Part shown: positions 46,642 through 54,142 of the stretch, in pieces
Numbering within the stretch: position 1 is the stretch's first letter
How the letters are laid out: each line of letters starts with the position of its first letter
Assembly: GCA_005880945.1 (NCBI GenBank)
Contig: VBIU01000010.1
Span: forward strand, 1 to 64,000
From: Chloroflexota bacterium
Lineage (GTDB): Bacteria; Chloroflexota; Dormibacteria; Dormibacterales; Dormibacteraceae
Length of the DNA: 64,000 nt
Reading direction: 5' to 3'
Program-made: the position numbers and the translations under genes
The notes under the pieces: generated by a model
The model's database searches: none
What the model was told of the DNA's origin: nothing
The model's input: the letters and a program-made list of their open reading frames with translations, nothing else

Positions 46642-47289
46642 GTGAACGAGTGCTGCACACCGAAGGGCTACCGGCAGATGTTCAGCGAGCGCAGCGCTCG
46701 ATCCGAGGCCCGCAGCTATCGCCGCAACGGCCTTGACGCAACCTCGCGTCAGATCGTTGAGCTCCTGAAGGAGCGGGGAGTGCAGGGCAAGACTTTGCTC
46801 GAGGTCGGCGGGGGGATCGGCGCCATCCAGATCGAGCTGCTCAAGGCCGGCGTGACGCGGGCGGTGAGCGTTGAGCTGACGCCCACCTATGAGGAAAGCG
46901 CGGCCGAGCTGCTCCGCGAAGCGGGGTTGGAGAATCGTGTCGAGCGCAGGGTCATGGATTTCGTCAACGCGGGCACGCAGGTCGAAGAGGCCGACATCGT
47001 GGTGATGAACCGCGTCATCTGCTGCTATCCCGACCTGCCACGCCTGGCCGGCGCGGCAGCCGATCACGCGCGCGGAGTCCTGGTATTGAGCTTTCCAAAG
47101 GAGCGTTGGTGGACGCGCGCCGTGTTCTGGATGGCCAACGTCGGGATGGCCATGATGCGGCGTGAGTTCCGAATCTTCGTGCATCCGAATGCCCTGATCC
47201 TGGCCACCGGCGAGAAGCACGGCCTGGCACTGTCCGTCAACAGGCCTGGGGTCTTCTGGCAAATCGCAGCTTTGGGACGGATGGCCTAG
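46642..47289 (+). CDS. SAM-dependent methyltransferase
   Basis: 215 aa from GTG 46642. It is a class I methyltransferase: Motif I TLLEVGGGIGAIQIELLKAGVTRAVSVELTPTYEESAAELLREAGL, an acidic motif II at VMDFVN, and ADIVVMNRVICCYPDLPRLAGAAAD. The N-terminus begins MNECCTPKGYRQMFSERSARSEARSYRRNGLDA, resembling the family that includes Mg-protoporphyrin O-methyltransferase-like proteins. A hydrophobic stretch (RAVFWMANVGMAMM) suggests membrane contact or a lipid-like acceptor. The substrate is unknown. It lies downstream of the tandem paralogues. Confidence 0.8.
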   Translation: MNECCTPKGYRQMFSERSARSEARSYRRNGLDATSRQIVELLKERGVQGKTLLEVGGGIGAIQIELLKAGVTRAVSVELTPTYEESAAELLREAGLENRVERRVMDFVNAGTQVEEADIVVMNRVICCYPDLPRLAGAAADHARGVLVLSFPKERWWTRAVFWMANVGMAMMRREFRIFVHPNALILATGEKHGLALSVNRPGVFWQIAALGRMA

Positions 47290-47325
47290 GCAAGAAACGG
47301 CTCGTGGCGAGCGTCGTTCGAAGTA

Positions 47326-48396
47326 ATGCGCCTCCGCGGGACCATGATGCTGACGATCGCGTTGGTCGCCGCCGTGGCGCCCGCCACGCTCCCGAGGTCA
47401 GTCGTTGCCGCTGTTGTCCCCGGGACCACCTGTTCCGTGTTCCCCGCCGACAACATCTGGAACGCCGATGTCTCGAAGCTGCCCGTTCATGCTCGCAGCG
47501 CGGCGTGGCTGGCCTCGACCAACGCCGCGAGCACCAATCTCCACCCCGACTTCGGCGGCCCGCCTTACGGCATTCCTTTCAACGTCGTCCCGACTAGCCA
47601 CCAGACGACCAGCTTCACCTTCCAGTACTGGGACGAGAGCGACCCTGTGGTCTCCAGCCCCCAGCCGCAAGGCCCCTACCCCTATGGCTCCGACCTGCTG
47701 ATAGAGGGACCGACCGACAGCCATCTCTTGAGCATTGATAAGGACACATGCAAGCTGTACGAGACAGGCGGAACCGACTACAACGGCCCGAGCACCGCCT
47801 GGTCGGGCGCGATCTTCGATCTCAACTCCAACGTTCTTCGGCCTGCAGGATGGACCTCGGCTGACGCCGCAGGCCTGCCGATCTTCCCGGGCCTTGTGCG
47901 CCTGGACGAGGTCCAGGCGGGAGTCATCCGCCACGCGATCCGCTTCACTGTTCAATCGAGTGACAGGAGCTACCTTTGGCCGGCTCGCCACCAGGCGGGG
48001 TCGGCGAACAATCCCAACCTGCCGCCGATGGGCGCGCGCTTCCGGCTGAAGGCGGGCTACTCGATCTCAGGATTCGGCCAGCAGGCGCAGGTCGTGCTGA
48101 CCGCGATGAAGCACTACGGGCTCATCGTGGCCGACAACGGATCCAACTGGTTCTTTCAGGGCACCGAGGATGCAGGATGGGATTCGGGCCCGTATCCGGC
48201 GATGATCAGCGATCTCAAGAAGGTGCCTGCCAGCGCCTTCGAGGCGGTAGATGAGTCGAGTCTGATGGTGGACCCTGGCTCCGGCCTGGTGAGCACCTCG
48301 CGTGCGGCGCCCGTGGCGCAGTCATCCCCGATCCCTGCACCCGGTCGCGGAGGTGCCGCGCAATCATCTCCGGCGCCGACCGTCGCTCCGCGATAG
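47326..48396 (+). CDS. Secreted protein of unknown function
   Basis: 356 aa. A signal peptide (MRLRGTMMLTIALVAAVAPATLPRSVVAA) precedes a mature domain that starts PGTTCSVFPADNIWNADVSKLPVHARSAAWLAST. The pattern CSVFP-NIWN-DVS-LPVH is a recognisable motif of an extracellular actinobacterial-type family without assigned role. Other conserved-looking blocks are HPDFGGPPYGIPFNVVP, YPYGSDLLIEGPTDSHLLSIDKDTCKLYETGG and AIRFTVQ...YLWPARHQAGS. A Pro/Ser tail (VAQSSPIPAPGRGGAAQSSPAPTVAPR) is a low-complexity linker. Two Cys could form a disulfide. Confidence 0.75.
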   Translation: MRLRGTMMLTIALVAAVAPATLPRSVVAAVVPGTTCSVFPADNIWNADVSKLPVHARSAAWLASTNAASTNLHPDFGGPPYGIPFNVVPTSHQTTSFTFQYWDESDPVVSSPQPQGPYPYGSDLLIEGPTDSHLLSIDKDTCKLYETGGTDYNGPSTAWSGAIFDLNSNVLRPAGWTSADAAGLPIFPGLVRLDEVQAGVIRHAIRFTVQSSDRSYLWPARHQAGSANNPNLPPMGARFRLKAGYSISGFGQQAQVVLTAMKHYGLIVADNGSNWFFQGTEDAGWDSGPYPAMISDLKKVPASAFEAVDESSLMVDPGSGLVSTSRAAPVAQSSPIPAPGRGGAAQSSPAPTVAPR

Positions 48397-48798
48397 GTGC
48401 TGAAGCTGAGCTCTGAGCCACGCCGTGCGGCCATCGAAGATCGTGAGCTTGATGACGATCAGCGCCGGCTTCTGGAAAGGTTCACCTAGACCGTCGCAGG
48501 TCAGCACATCCGCGCGGAGGGCGCCGAGCCCGAGCGGCGATGCCGGAGCGCGTCGGACCGCCCTCCCGGCATTTTGTTCGGACCTCGCGCGCACGAAGCG
48601 GGGTCGATTCGCGCGTCCATGCATGTGAGGATCACGGTCCTCAGGCGAGGCCTGGCGTCCAGCCGCGCGGGCCTGCCCATGGCCGCAGCCCGGGCGGCGA
48701 GGACCTCCATATGGCTGGCCTCTGGAGATACACCAACATTCTGCCAATGTCGCCGCCCCTGCGTGCCTCTGCGGGAGTAGCCTACAAAGCCTCAGGAA
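48397..48798. other. Intergenic stretch of 402 bp, mostly a decayed gene
   Basis: Between the secreted-protein stop and the PPK2 start there is no intact gene. The minus strand at 48501-48710 holds a frameshifted fragment resembling a beta-carbonic anhydrase (see the pseudogene entry). Apart from that nothing regular is seen, and no clear promoter for PPK2 was found by eye. Confidence 0.5.
48501..48710 (-). pseudogene. Beta-carbonic anhydrase relic
   Basis: The minus strand encodes LRTVILTCMDARIDP, matching the conserved active-site segment of beta-carbonic anhydrases (Cys of VxxCxDAR). Further NAG/GGRSDALR pieces appear in shifted frames, and the segment that normally holds LGLxxGDAHVIR is missing or scrambled. 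The gene ends after about 70 codons with frameshifts. The fragment was possibly a beta-CA of the mycobacterial type. Confidence 0.5.
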
Positions 48799-49632
48799 TT
48801 GGGAGCCAACAAGCGCAGGTCGAAGGCCCCGGAGCGGACGGCGCGAACGGCGACGCTCGCGCGGAAGGAGTACGACAAGGAGCTGCGAAAGCTCCAGGTC
48901 GAGCTCGTTCAGCTCGAGGAGTGGATCCGGCACCGGAACCTGCGCGTCGTCGCGATCTTCGAGGGGCGCGACACCGCCGGCAAAGGCGGCATCATCAAAC
49001 GGATAACAGCGCTCCTGAACCCTCGCTACTGCCGGGTCGTCGCGCTGCCGGCGCCCACAGAGAAGGAACGCACGCAGTGGTACTTCCAGCGCTACGTCGC
49101 GCACCTGCCGTCCGCCGGCGAGATGGTCCTCTTCGACCGCAGCTGGTACAACCGGGCGGGCGTCGAGCGCGTCATGGGCTTCTGCACCGATGAGGAGTAC
49201 GAGGAGTTCATGAGGACCTGTCCCCAGTTCGAGAGGATGCTGGTTCGGTCAGGGATCATCCTGATCAAGTACTGGCTCTCGGTGAGCGACGCTGAGCAGG
49301 AGCGCCGGTTTCTGGCCCGGATCAACGACCCGAGCAAGCGTTGGAAATTGAGCCCGATGGACCTGCAAGCCCGCGCACGATGGGTCGACTACTCCGAGGC
49401 GAAGGACCAGATGTTCGCTTACAGCGACATCAAGGAGGCGCCGTGGTACGTCGTCGAAACCGACAACAAGCGCGCGGCGCACCTCAACTTGATCAAGCAC
49501 TTCCTGACGCTCGTCCCGTACGAGGATGTGCCTCATGAGGGGATCAAGCTGCCCCCGAGACAGAAGCGCAGCTACAACCGGCCGCCGAAGAGCTCCCAGA
49601 CGATGGTCCCCGTTCGCTACGAGGTGATGTGA
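48799..49632 (+). CDS. ppk2: Polyphosphate kinase 2
   Basis: 277 aa from TTG 48799. PPK2 uses polyphosphate to phosphorylate nucleoside mono- or diphosphates. Walker A lies at residues 56-64 (GRDTAGKGG), followed by the PPK2 pattern RYCRVVALPAPTEKERTQWYFQRYVAHLPSAGEMVLFDRSWYNRAGVERVMGF (Walker B FDRSWYNR), a lid-like HxxR region DPSKRWKLSPMDLQARARW, and YVVETDNKRAAHLNLI. A length near 275 aa suggests the class I single-domain type. No AMP-specific test is possible by eye. The C-terminus RSYNRPPKSSQTMVPVRYEVM is an extension. Confidence 0.93.
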   Translation: MGANKRRSKAPERTARTATLARKEYDKELRKLQVELVQLEEWIRHRNLRVVAIFEGRDTAGKGGIIKRITALLNPRYCRVVALPAPTEKERTQWYFQRYVAHLPSAGEMVLFDRSWYNRAGVERVMGFCTDEEYEEFMRTCPQFERMLVRSGIILIKYWLSVSDAEQERRFLARINDPSKRWKLSPMDLQARARWVDYSEAKDQMFAYSDIKEAPWYVVETDNKRAAHLNLIKHFLTLVPYEDVPHEGIKLPPRQKRSYNRPPKSSQTMVPVRYEVM

Positions 49633-49674
49633 GACGCTCTGTCACCCATCCGAACCACCAGGAGGCCGCCTGAT

Positions 49675-50052
49675 TTGAAAGTCAAGGACGTGCCGCCCGG
49701 GCGGCTGCTGTCCACGGGTCCCGATTCGAGCCTGGCCGACGTGGCGAGGCGAATGCGCAAGGAGGATTGCGACTCCGTTGCCATCATGGCCGACAAGAAA
49801 CTCCTGGGGATCATCACCGAGCGGGACCTGGTCCGCGCGATCGCCGACGGCGTCGACCCACATCAGGCTCGGGCTGACATGTTCATGTCGGCAGATCCGG
49901 CGACGGTGACCGCCGACGAGGAAGTGTCGGTGGTGGCCGTCAAGATGATGAGGCTCGGTATCCGCCACCTGCCCGTAGTGGACTCGCACGGGGCTCCGGT
50001 CGGACTGCTATCTGCTCGTGACCTGGTCGCGGTGCTCGACCGCAAAGGCTAG
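49675..50052 (+). CDS. CBS-domain pair protein
   Basis: 125 aa from TTG 49675 with AGGAGG nine bases upstream. Two CBS motifs: VKDVPPGRLLSTGPDSSLADVARRMRKEDCDSVAIMADKKLLGIITERDLVRAI and MSADPATVTADEEVSVVAVKMMRLGIRHLPVVDSHGAPVGLLSARDLVAVL. Such stand-alone CBS pairs bind adenosine nucleotides (AMP, ATP, SAM) and modulate partners. The partner is not known. It follows PPK2 by 42 bp, so it may be co-transcribed. Confidence 0.9.
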   Translation: MKVKDVPPGRLLSTGPDSSLADVARRMRKEDCDSVAIMADKKLLGIITERDLVRAIADGVDPHQARADMFMSADPATVTADEEVSVVAVKMMRLGIRHLPVVDSHGAPVGLLSARDLVAVLDRKG

Positions 50053-50076
50053 CGCCGAACCTCACAGCGCCGGTCG

Positions 50077-50637
50077 TCAGGCCGGGACATATCGCACGTA
50101 GACGACTCCCGAACGAAACGTTCGCGTTTCAACCATGCGCAGGCTCATAGGTTGTTCCAGCGGCGGAAAGAAAGGCGTCCCACTCCCGATCAGGACCGGG
50201 TGAATGAGCAGCCTGTACTCGTCGACGAGGCCGAGCTGGATGCAGGTCCACGCGAGGCGTGCGCCGCCGACCGAGAGGTCGTCGCCGGGCTCGCGCTTCA
50301 GCCTCGTGATCTCTTCGGCGACTTCACCCCTGACCAGGCGGCTGTTCCAATCGACAGTGTCCAGCGTCTTCGAGAAGACGACCTTCGGCTTCTCCTTCCA
50401 GATCTGCGCGAACTCGACCATGTATCCGGGAGTCGAAGGATCAGCATCCGCGGTCGGCCAGTAGGCCGCCATGACGTCGTAAAGGCCGCGTCCGTACAGG
50501 AAGACTCCAGTCTCGCGGGCCTCGTCATTCGAGAAGACATGGATCTCCTCGTCGATCTTGACCCAGTCGAGGCTTCGATTCGAGTCCTCGACGAAACCGT
50601 CGAGCGACACCATCATCGAGTAGACGAGCTTCCTCAC
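50077..50637 (-). CDS. RibD C-terminal/DHFR-like reductase (YyaP/YwjB type)
   Basis: 186 aa. The RibD_C fold is shown by KLVYSMMVSLDGFVEDSNRSLDWVKIDEE, FLYGRGLYDVMAAYWP, KPKVVFSKTLDTVDWNSRLVRG, EPGDDLSVGGARLAWTCIQLGLVDEYRLLIHPVLIGSGTPFFP. These are the NADPH-binding and substrate positions of dihydrofolate-reductase-like proteins. The natural substrate is unknown and it is not FolA. It converges on the CBS gene with 24 bp between them, and a palindromic repeat lies just upstream at 50645-50728. Confidence 0.88.
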   Translation of the reverse strand: MRKLVYSMMVSLDGFVEDSNRSLDWVKIDEEIHVFSNDEARETGVFLYGRGLYDVMAAYWPTADADPSTPGYMVEFAQIWKEKPKVVFSKTLDTVDWNSRLVRGEVAEEITRLKREPGDDLSVGGARLAWTCIQLGLVDEYRLLIHPVLIGSGTPFFPPLEQPMSLRMVETRTFRSGVVYVRYVPA

Positions 50638-50644
50638 CAGACAA

Positions 50645-50728
50645 TTCTCCCTCCCCCCTCAAGGGGGGCAATCAGGAAGGCCCATCCTTACCGCCGCTTT
50701 GCGCGCAGGGTTGGGGTGAGGGGCGTTC
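50645..50728. repeat. Degenerate palindromic repeat R6
   Basis: CTCCCTCCCCCCTCAAGGGGGG forms a hairpin, and the far end reads GCAGGGTTGGGGTGAGGGGCG, the reverse complement of CCCTCACCCCAACCCTGC. It is related to the glgE insert at 13456-13527 (CTACCCAACCCT) rather than to R1-R3. It separates the RibD_C-like gene from a DUF5658-like gene. Confidence 0.6.
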
Positions 50729-50754
50729 GCTAGGGATGCCCGTGCACCAACGCC

Positions 50755-51135
50755 CTATGCCGTGAGCTGCGCCGCCACCGATGCATTGCCGAGGACGGTG
50801 ATCGTCAGCAGAAGCACGCAGCACTGAATGGTCCGCGCGACCATCTCGAGGCAAAGCTCGGCACGATCGCCTGGGTTGTACTTCCTGAAACGAACGGCCA
50901 GGAACACCGCCGCCGCCATCCCTGCGACCAGGAGCAGCTTCATCACCCAGAAGAGCCCTGGACCGCCCACTTGAAGGATGAAGGCCGCGAACTCATTGGC
51001 CTCGACCCCACCACGGATGCTGTCCGCCTGGGTGGTGATCACGTCCGCCATCTGGGCTTGGGCCAGGAGGCTGAGCCAGATCAGGAAGAACCTGCTGTCG
51101 AATCGTGCGGTTGAGCTCCTGACCTGGATTTGCAC
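50755..51135 (-). CDS. DUF5658-like small membrane protein
   Basis: 126 aa from GTG 51135. Three hydrophobic segments: FFLIWLSLLAQAQMADVITTQ, FAAFILQVGGPGLFWVMKLLLVAGMAAAVFLAVRF and VARTIQCCVLLLTITVLGN. The pattern DVITTQADSIRGGVEANEFAAFIL ... FWVMKLLL recalls the D..TT...G..E-N....G...KLL motif of DUF5658 proteins (unknown function). Termini appear inside and outside respectively. Its downstream neighbour on the minus strand is the repeat R6. Confidence 0.6.
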   Translation of the reverse strand: MQIQVRSSTARFDSRFFLIWLSLLAQAQMADVITTQADSIRGGVEANEFAAFILQVGGPGLFWVMKLLLVAGMAAAVFLAVRFRKYNPGDRAELCLEMVARTIQCCVLLLTITVLGNASVAAQLTA

Positions 51136-51181
51136 TGCGAGGACCCGTTATTGCAACGCCTCGCCAGACGCCGTTCACCCA

Positions 51182-51964
51182 TTAAAGCTTGAGGTCCTCG
51201 ATGCCGAGGCTCACCCCAAGCGTGACGCCGCCGTCGACGATCACGTCCTCACCCGTGATGTAGCCGGCATCGTCGGAAGCCAGGAACAGCACCACCTTGG
51301 CGATGTCGTCGGGAGAGCCCCAGCGGCCCAACGGAATTCGCTTCAGGTAATCCGGCCCCGCCACCGGATCCTCGATCAGCGACGCCGACAGCCGCGTGTA
51401 GATGATTCCGGGGTCGACGGCGTTGATGCGGATCTTGTGCCGGGCCAGGTCGAGGGCCGCGTTGCGCACGAAGGTCACGATTCCGCCCTTCGTCGCGCTG
51501 TAAGGAACGTTCAGCTCTTCGACGTAAAAAGCATTCGTCGAAGCAAAAACCACCATCGAGCCCCCGCCGGTCTTCGCCATCGCGCGGCCCGCCTCCTGGG
51601 TGGTCAGGAAGACCCCAGTCAAGTTCACATCGAGGATCCGCCGCCACGTCTCCTCCGGAAACTCGAGCAGCGGCTTGAGCTCGACTATGCCCGCCGTGTG
51701 TACGAGGACGTCGAGGTGGCCGAAGCGATCGACTGCCCGGACGACAGCTTCGTGAACCGGCTCGCGGCGAGAGACATCTCCGCTCGACGCCTCCACCGGA
51801 TATCCCTTCCCTGAAAGCTGCTCCGCGGTCGCCTTCAGGGTGTCGGCCTCGATGTCGAAGAGGACGAGGTTTGCGCCTTCGGCACCGAATAGCTCGGCAC
51901 ACGCTCGTCCCATGCCCTGCGCCGCTCCCACGATCAGGACTGTCTTCTCGCTGAACCTGTTCAT
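51182..51964 (-). CDS. Short-chain dehydrogenase/reductase (polyol/sugar type)
   Basis: 260 aa from ATG 51964. Classical SDR: KTVLIVGAAQGMGRACAELFG, VLFDIEADTLK, LVHTAGIVELKPLLEFPEETWRRILDVNLTGVFLTTQ, VFASTNAFYVEELNVPYSATKGGIVTF (Tyr-Lys) and INAVDPGIIYTRL. The cofactor segment LFDIE predicts NAD(H). The ATG overlaps the RpiB-like stop. As the last gene of an operon with DhaK, DhaL and an RpiB-like isomerase it could oxidise a C4 polyol such as threitol or erythritol to erythrulose. Substrate is inferred from context only. Confidence 0.9.
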   Translation of the reverse strand: MNRFSEKTVLIVGAAQGMGRACAELFGAEGANLVLFDIEADTLKATAEQLSGKGYPVEASSGDVSRREPVHEAVVRAVDRFGHLDVLVHTAGIVELKPLLEFPEETWRRILDVNLTGVFLTTQEAGRAMAKTGGGSMVVFASTNAFYVEELNVPYSATKGGIVTFVRNAALDLARHKIRINAVDPGIIYTRLSASLIEDPVAGPDYLKRIPLGRWGSPDDIAKVVLFLASDDAGYITGEDVIVDGGVTLGVSLGIEDLKL

Positions 51965-52452
51965 CGCCCTGCCTTCCCCCTCCCATGCTTCCTTGCCAGG
52001 AACCGCTTCTCGATCGAGTCGATCTTCGCCATCTTGGCCATACGTCGCGGACTGCTTTCGAACTCCGCCTTCAGCCACGCGGCAACGATCTGCGTCGCGA
52101 GCTCCTTCCCCACCACGCGTGAGCCCATGACCAGGATCTGGGCGTCGTTGCTGTTCCTCGCGTGCTCGGCCGTGTAAACGTCGTGGCACTGGGCAGCGCG
52201 CACGCCAGGGACCTTGTTGGCAGTGATGGTCATGCCGACGCCGGAACCGCACAAGAGGATGCCGCGGTCGGCGTCGCCCGAGGCGACCGCTTCCGCCACC
52301 AGAACTGCCACGTCCGGCGCGTCAACCGGCTGCGGTCCGGGGGCTTCGTACTCGACCACATCGACCTTCACGGCTTTCTGGCGGTGAAGGAAGGACTCGA
52401 TTGCGACCCTGAGCTCGTCGCCGACCTCGTCGGAACCGATGGCAATCCTCAC
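51961..52452 (-). CDS. RpiB/LacA-LacB-family sugar-phosphate isomerase
   Basis: 163 aa. RpiB fold: MRIAIGSDEVGDELRVAIESFLH, VVEYEAPGP, GILLCGSGVGMTITANKVPGVRAAQCHDVYTAEHARNSNDAQILVMGSRVVG (active-site Cys in LLCGSGVGM) and a C-terminal helix. RpiB-family enzymes act on ribose-5-P, galactose-6-P and, in mycobacterial threitol/erythritol pathways, on erythrulose phosphates. Its place between DhaL and an SDR favours an erythrulose-phosphate isomerase. The C-terminus KIDSIEKRFLARKHGRGKAGR is a basic extension that is not part of the core fold. It has a four-base overlap with DhaL. Confidence 0.88.
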   Translation of the reverse strand: MRIAIGSDEVGDELRVAIESFLHRQKAVKVDVVEYEAPGPQPVDAPDVAVLVAEAVASGDADRGILLCGSGVGMTITANKVPGVRAAQCHDVYTAEHARNSNDAQILVMGSRVVGKELATQIVAAWLKAEFESSPRRMAKMAKIDSIEKRFLARKHGRGKAGR

Positions 52453-53105
52453 GATTCGTGGTCACCTGCCACGGCCCTGTTTCGGAGGTGGTCGGCTGCT
52501 GCGCGCAGCATGATCGCAACCGACACAGCGCCCGGGTCCATGTGCCCCAGAGCTTGCTCCCCCATCCTCGCCGCCCGTCCGGCGCGCGCGATCATCTTGG
52601 CCGTTCCCGTCGCACCATCTTCGGCCGCCTGCGCCGCTGCCGACACCACCTCAGAGACCGTATGGCCTGCGCGGGCCGCCGCTCCCGCTGCTTCCGCCGC
52701 TGGATGAAGCGCGTCCAGCAGGGTCCGGTCTCCAACCTGTGCGCGCCCGCGCGAATGAACACCCTCCTCGGCCGCCCGAAGGGCGAGGACGATGCGGTGC
52801 GCCGGCGCTGACGCGTCGCCGGCCGCCGTTCCGGCCTCGATGAAGGCCGTGCCGAGCAGGGGGCCGATGGCGCCTCCGCCGGTCGCGACCACTGCCTTGC
52901 CGAGCTCCGCAAGCGCGTCGGCCAGGGACTTCCCCTCCACCTCGTTCATTCGGCGCTCGAGAGCATCCCAGCAGCGAACGATGGTGACCCCGTGGTCACC
53001 GTCACCGACTGCGGCGTCGAGCTCGCAGAGGTACTGCTCGTTTCGCCGGAGCTCGCGTCCGATCGACTCGAGAGTTGCGAAAACCGCCGCAGTCCCGGGG
53101 TTCAC
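52449..53105 (-). CDS. dhaL: Dihydroxyacetone/erythrulose kinase, nucleotide-binding subunit (DhaL)
   Basis: 218 aa from GTG 53105. DhaL fold: LCELDAAVGDGDHGVTIVRCWDALERRM (the DAxxGDGDHG Mg-nucleotide ligands), GKAVVATGGGAIGPLLGTAFIEAG and the closing RGRAQVGDRTLLDALHPAAEAAG, EDGATGTAKMIARAGRAARMG. It pairs with the DhaK upstream by GTGA overlap. In PTS-dependent systems DhaL carries bound ADP and needs DhaM; no dhaM-like gene is seen in the window. ATP use or an unlinked DhaM is required. Confidence 0.93.
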   Translation of the reverse strand: MNPGTAAVFATLESIGRELRRNEQYLCELDAAVGDGDHGVTIVRCWDALERRMNEVEGKSLADALAELGKAVVATGGGAIGPLLGTAFIEAGTAAGDASAPAHRIVLALRAAEEGVHSRGRAQVGDRTLLDALHPAAEAAGAAARAGHTVSEVVSAAAQAAEDGATGTAKMIARAGRAARMGEQALGHMDPGAVSVAIMLRAAADHLRNRAVAGDHES

Positions 53106-54142
53106 GGCCCGGTGGCGGGTTGGGTGAAATGAGGTGAGCGGGCCGCCGCGTCGATGAGCGTCTTCAACTCCTCGTCCAGGCCCATGATCGCGATCGAGAA
53201 ACCCGCCGTCTCCAGCGCCGTGTAGAAGTTCCCCACGAACGCGCGATGCACGAGAACTCCCCGTTGCTGGAGATTTCCGACCAGTCGCCGCTGGGCGATG
53301 TAGAGCTCCATCAGCGGCGTCGCCCCGAGGCCGTTCACGAGCGTCGCGACCTCCTTGCCCAGCCCTCCCTCCGGCTCGGCCGACACCAGGTGCTCGACCA
53401 GCTCGTCCACTATCTCGTCCACCCGAGGCATTGCCTTGCGGCGCATGCCCGGCTCACCGTGGCCGACGCCGATCTCGATCTCATTGTCCGCGATCGCGAA
53501 CAGCGGCTTGTGCGTGCCGGGGACCGTGCCCGGAGCGGAGGCCACCCCAATCGTCCGTGTCGAAGCATTCGCCTTCGCCGCGACTCGCCGAACCTCCTCG
53601 AGCGAGAGGCCGGCGGCGGCTGCCGCCCCACATGCCTTCCAGATGAGGAACGATCCCGCCAGGCCGCGCCGGGAGCTCGTGTCGGATGTGCCCATTGCAA
53701 CATCGTCGGTGACGACCTGCAGCTCGGCTTTGTGTCCGGCCATTCGAGCAGACTCCATCGCCATCTCGAAGTTCATCACGTCGCCGGCGTAGTTGCCGAT
53801 CAGCAGAAGGACTCCCGCGCCGGTGTCCAGAGCGCCGATAGCTGCGACGACGTCGCCTACCGGGGGAGAGGTGAAGACCTCGCCCGCGACCACTCCATCC
53901 AACAGGCCGGCTCCGACGTAGCCGACCAGCGCCGGTTCATGGCCGGATCCCCCGCCCGCGAGGATGCTGACATTGCCGGGATGCACCGATCGTGCCAGCA
54001 CCGCCTTCGTGCCTTCCAGCCTGCGCACGAGGCGGCTGTGCGTGCCAACAAACCCCGCGAGCATCTCCTCGACAACGTCGCGGGGGTCGTTGATGAACTT
54101 CTTCCCGCTCAGATCGCGGTCATCCCCCCGTCTGCCGCCCAC
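53102..54142 (-). CDS. dhaK: Dihydroxyacetone/erythrulose kinase, substrate-binding subunit (DhaK)
   Basis: 346 aa if GTG 54142 is used; a CTG at 54112 that forms CTGA with the SDR stop is an alternative and would start just before KKFINDPRDVVEEML, where family members begin. DhaK signatures: ILAGGGSGHEPALVGYVGAGLLDGVVAGEVFTSP, VLLLIGNYAGDVMNFEMA, KAELQVVTDDVAM, GTHKPLFAIADNEIEIGVGHGEPGMR (covalent hemiaminal His in GHGEPG). It binds dihydroxyacetone or erythrulose. It is coupled to DhaL. Neither an ATG nor a strong ribosome site occurs. Confidence 0.92.
   Translation of the reverse strand: MGGRRGDDRDLSGKKFINDPRDVVEEMLAGFVGTHSRLVRRLEGTKAVLARSVHPGNVSILAGGGSGHEPALVGYVGAGLLDGVVAGEVFTSPPVGDVVAAIGALDTGAGVLLLIGNYAGDVMNFEMAMESARMAGHKAELQVVTDDVAMGTSDTSSRRGLAGSFLIWKACGAAAAAGLSLEEVRRVAAKANASTRTIGVASAPGTVPGTHKPLFAIADNEIEIGVGHGEPGMRRKAMPRVDEIVDELVEHLVSAEPEGGLGKEVATLVNGLGATPLMELYIAQRRLVGNLQQRGVLVHRAFVGNFYTALETAGFSIAIMGLDEELKTLIDAAARSPHFTQPATGP

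Noticed and set aside
48425-48628. Small plus-strand gene in the gap before ppk2
   Set aside because: Ser/Arg-rich translation, no ribosome site, and the opposite strand carries a recognisable beta-CA segment.
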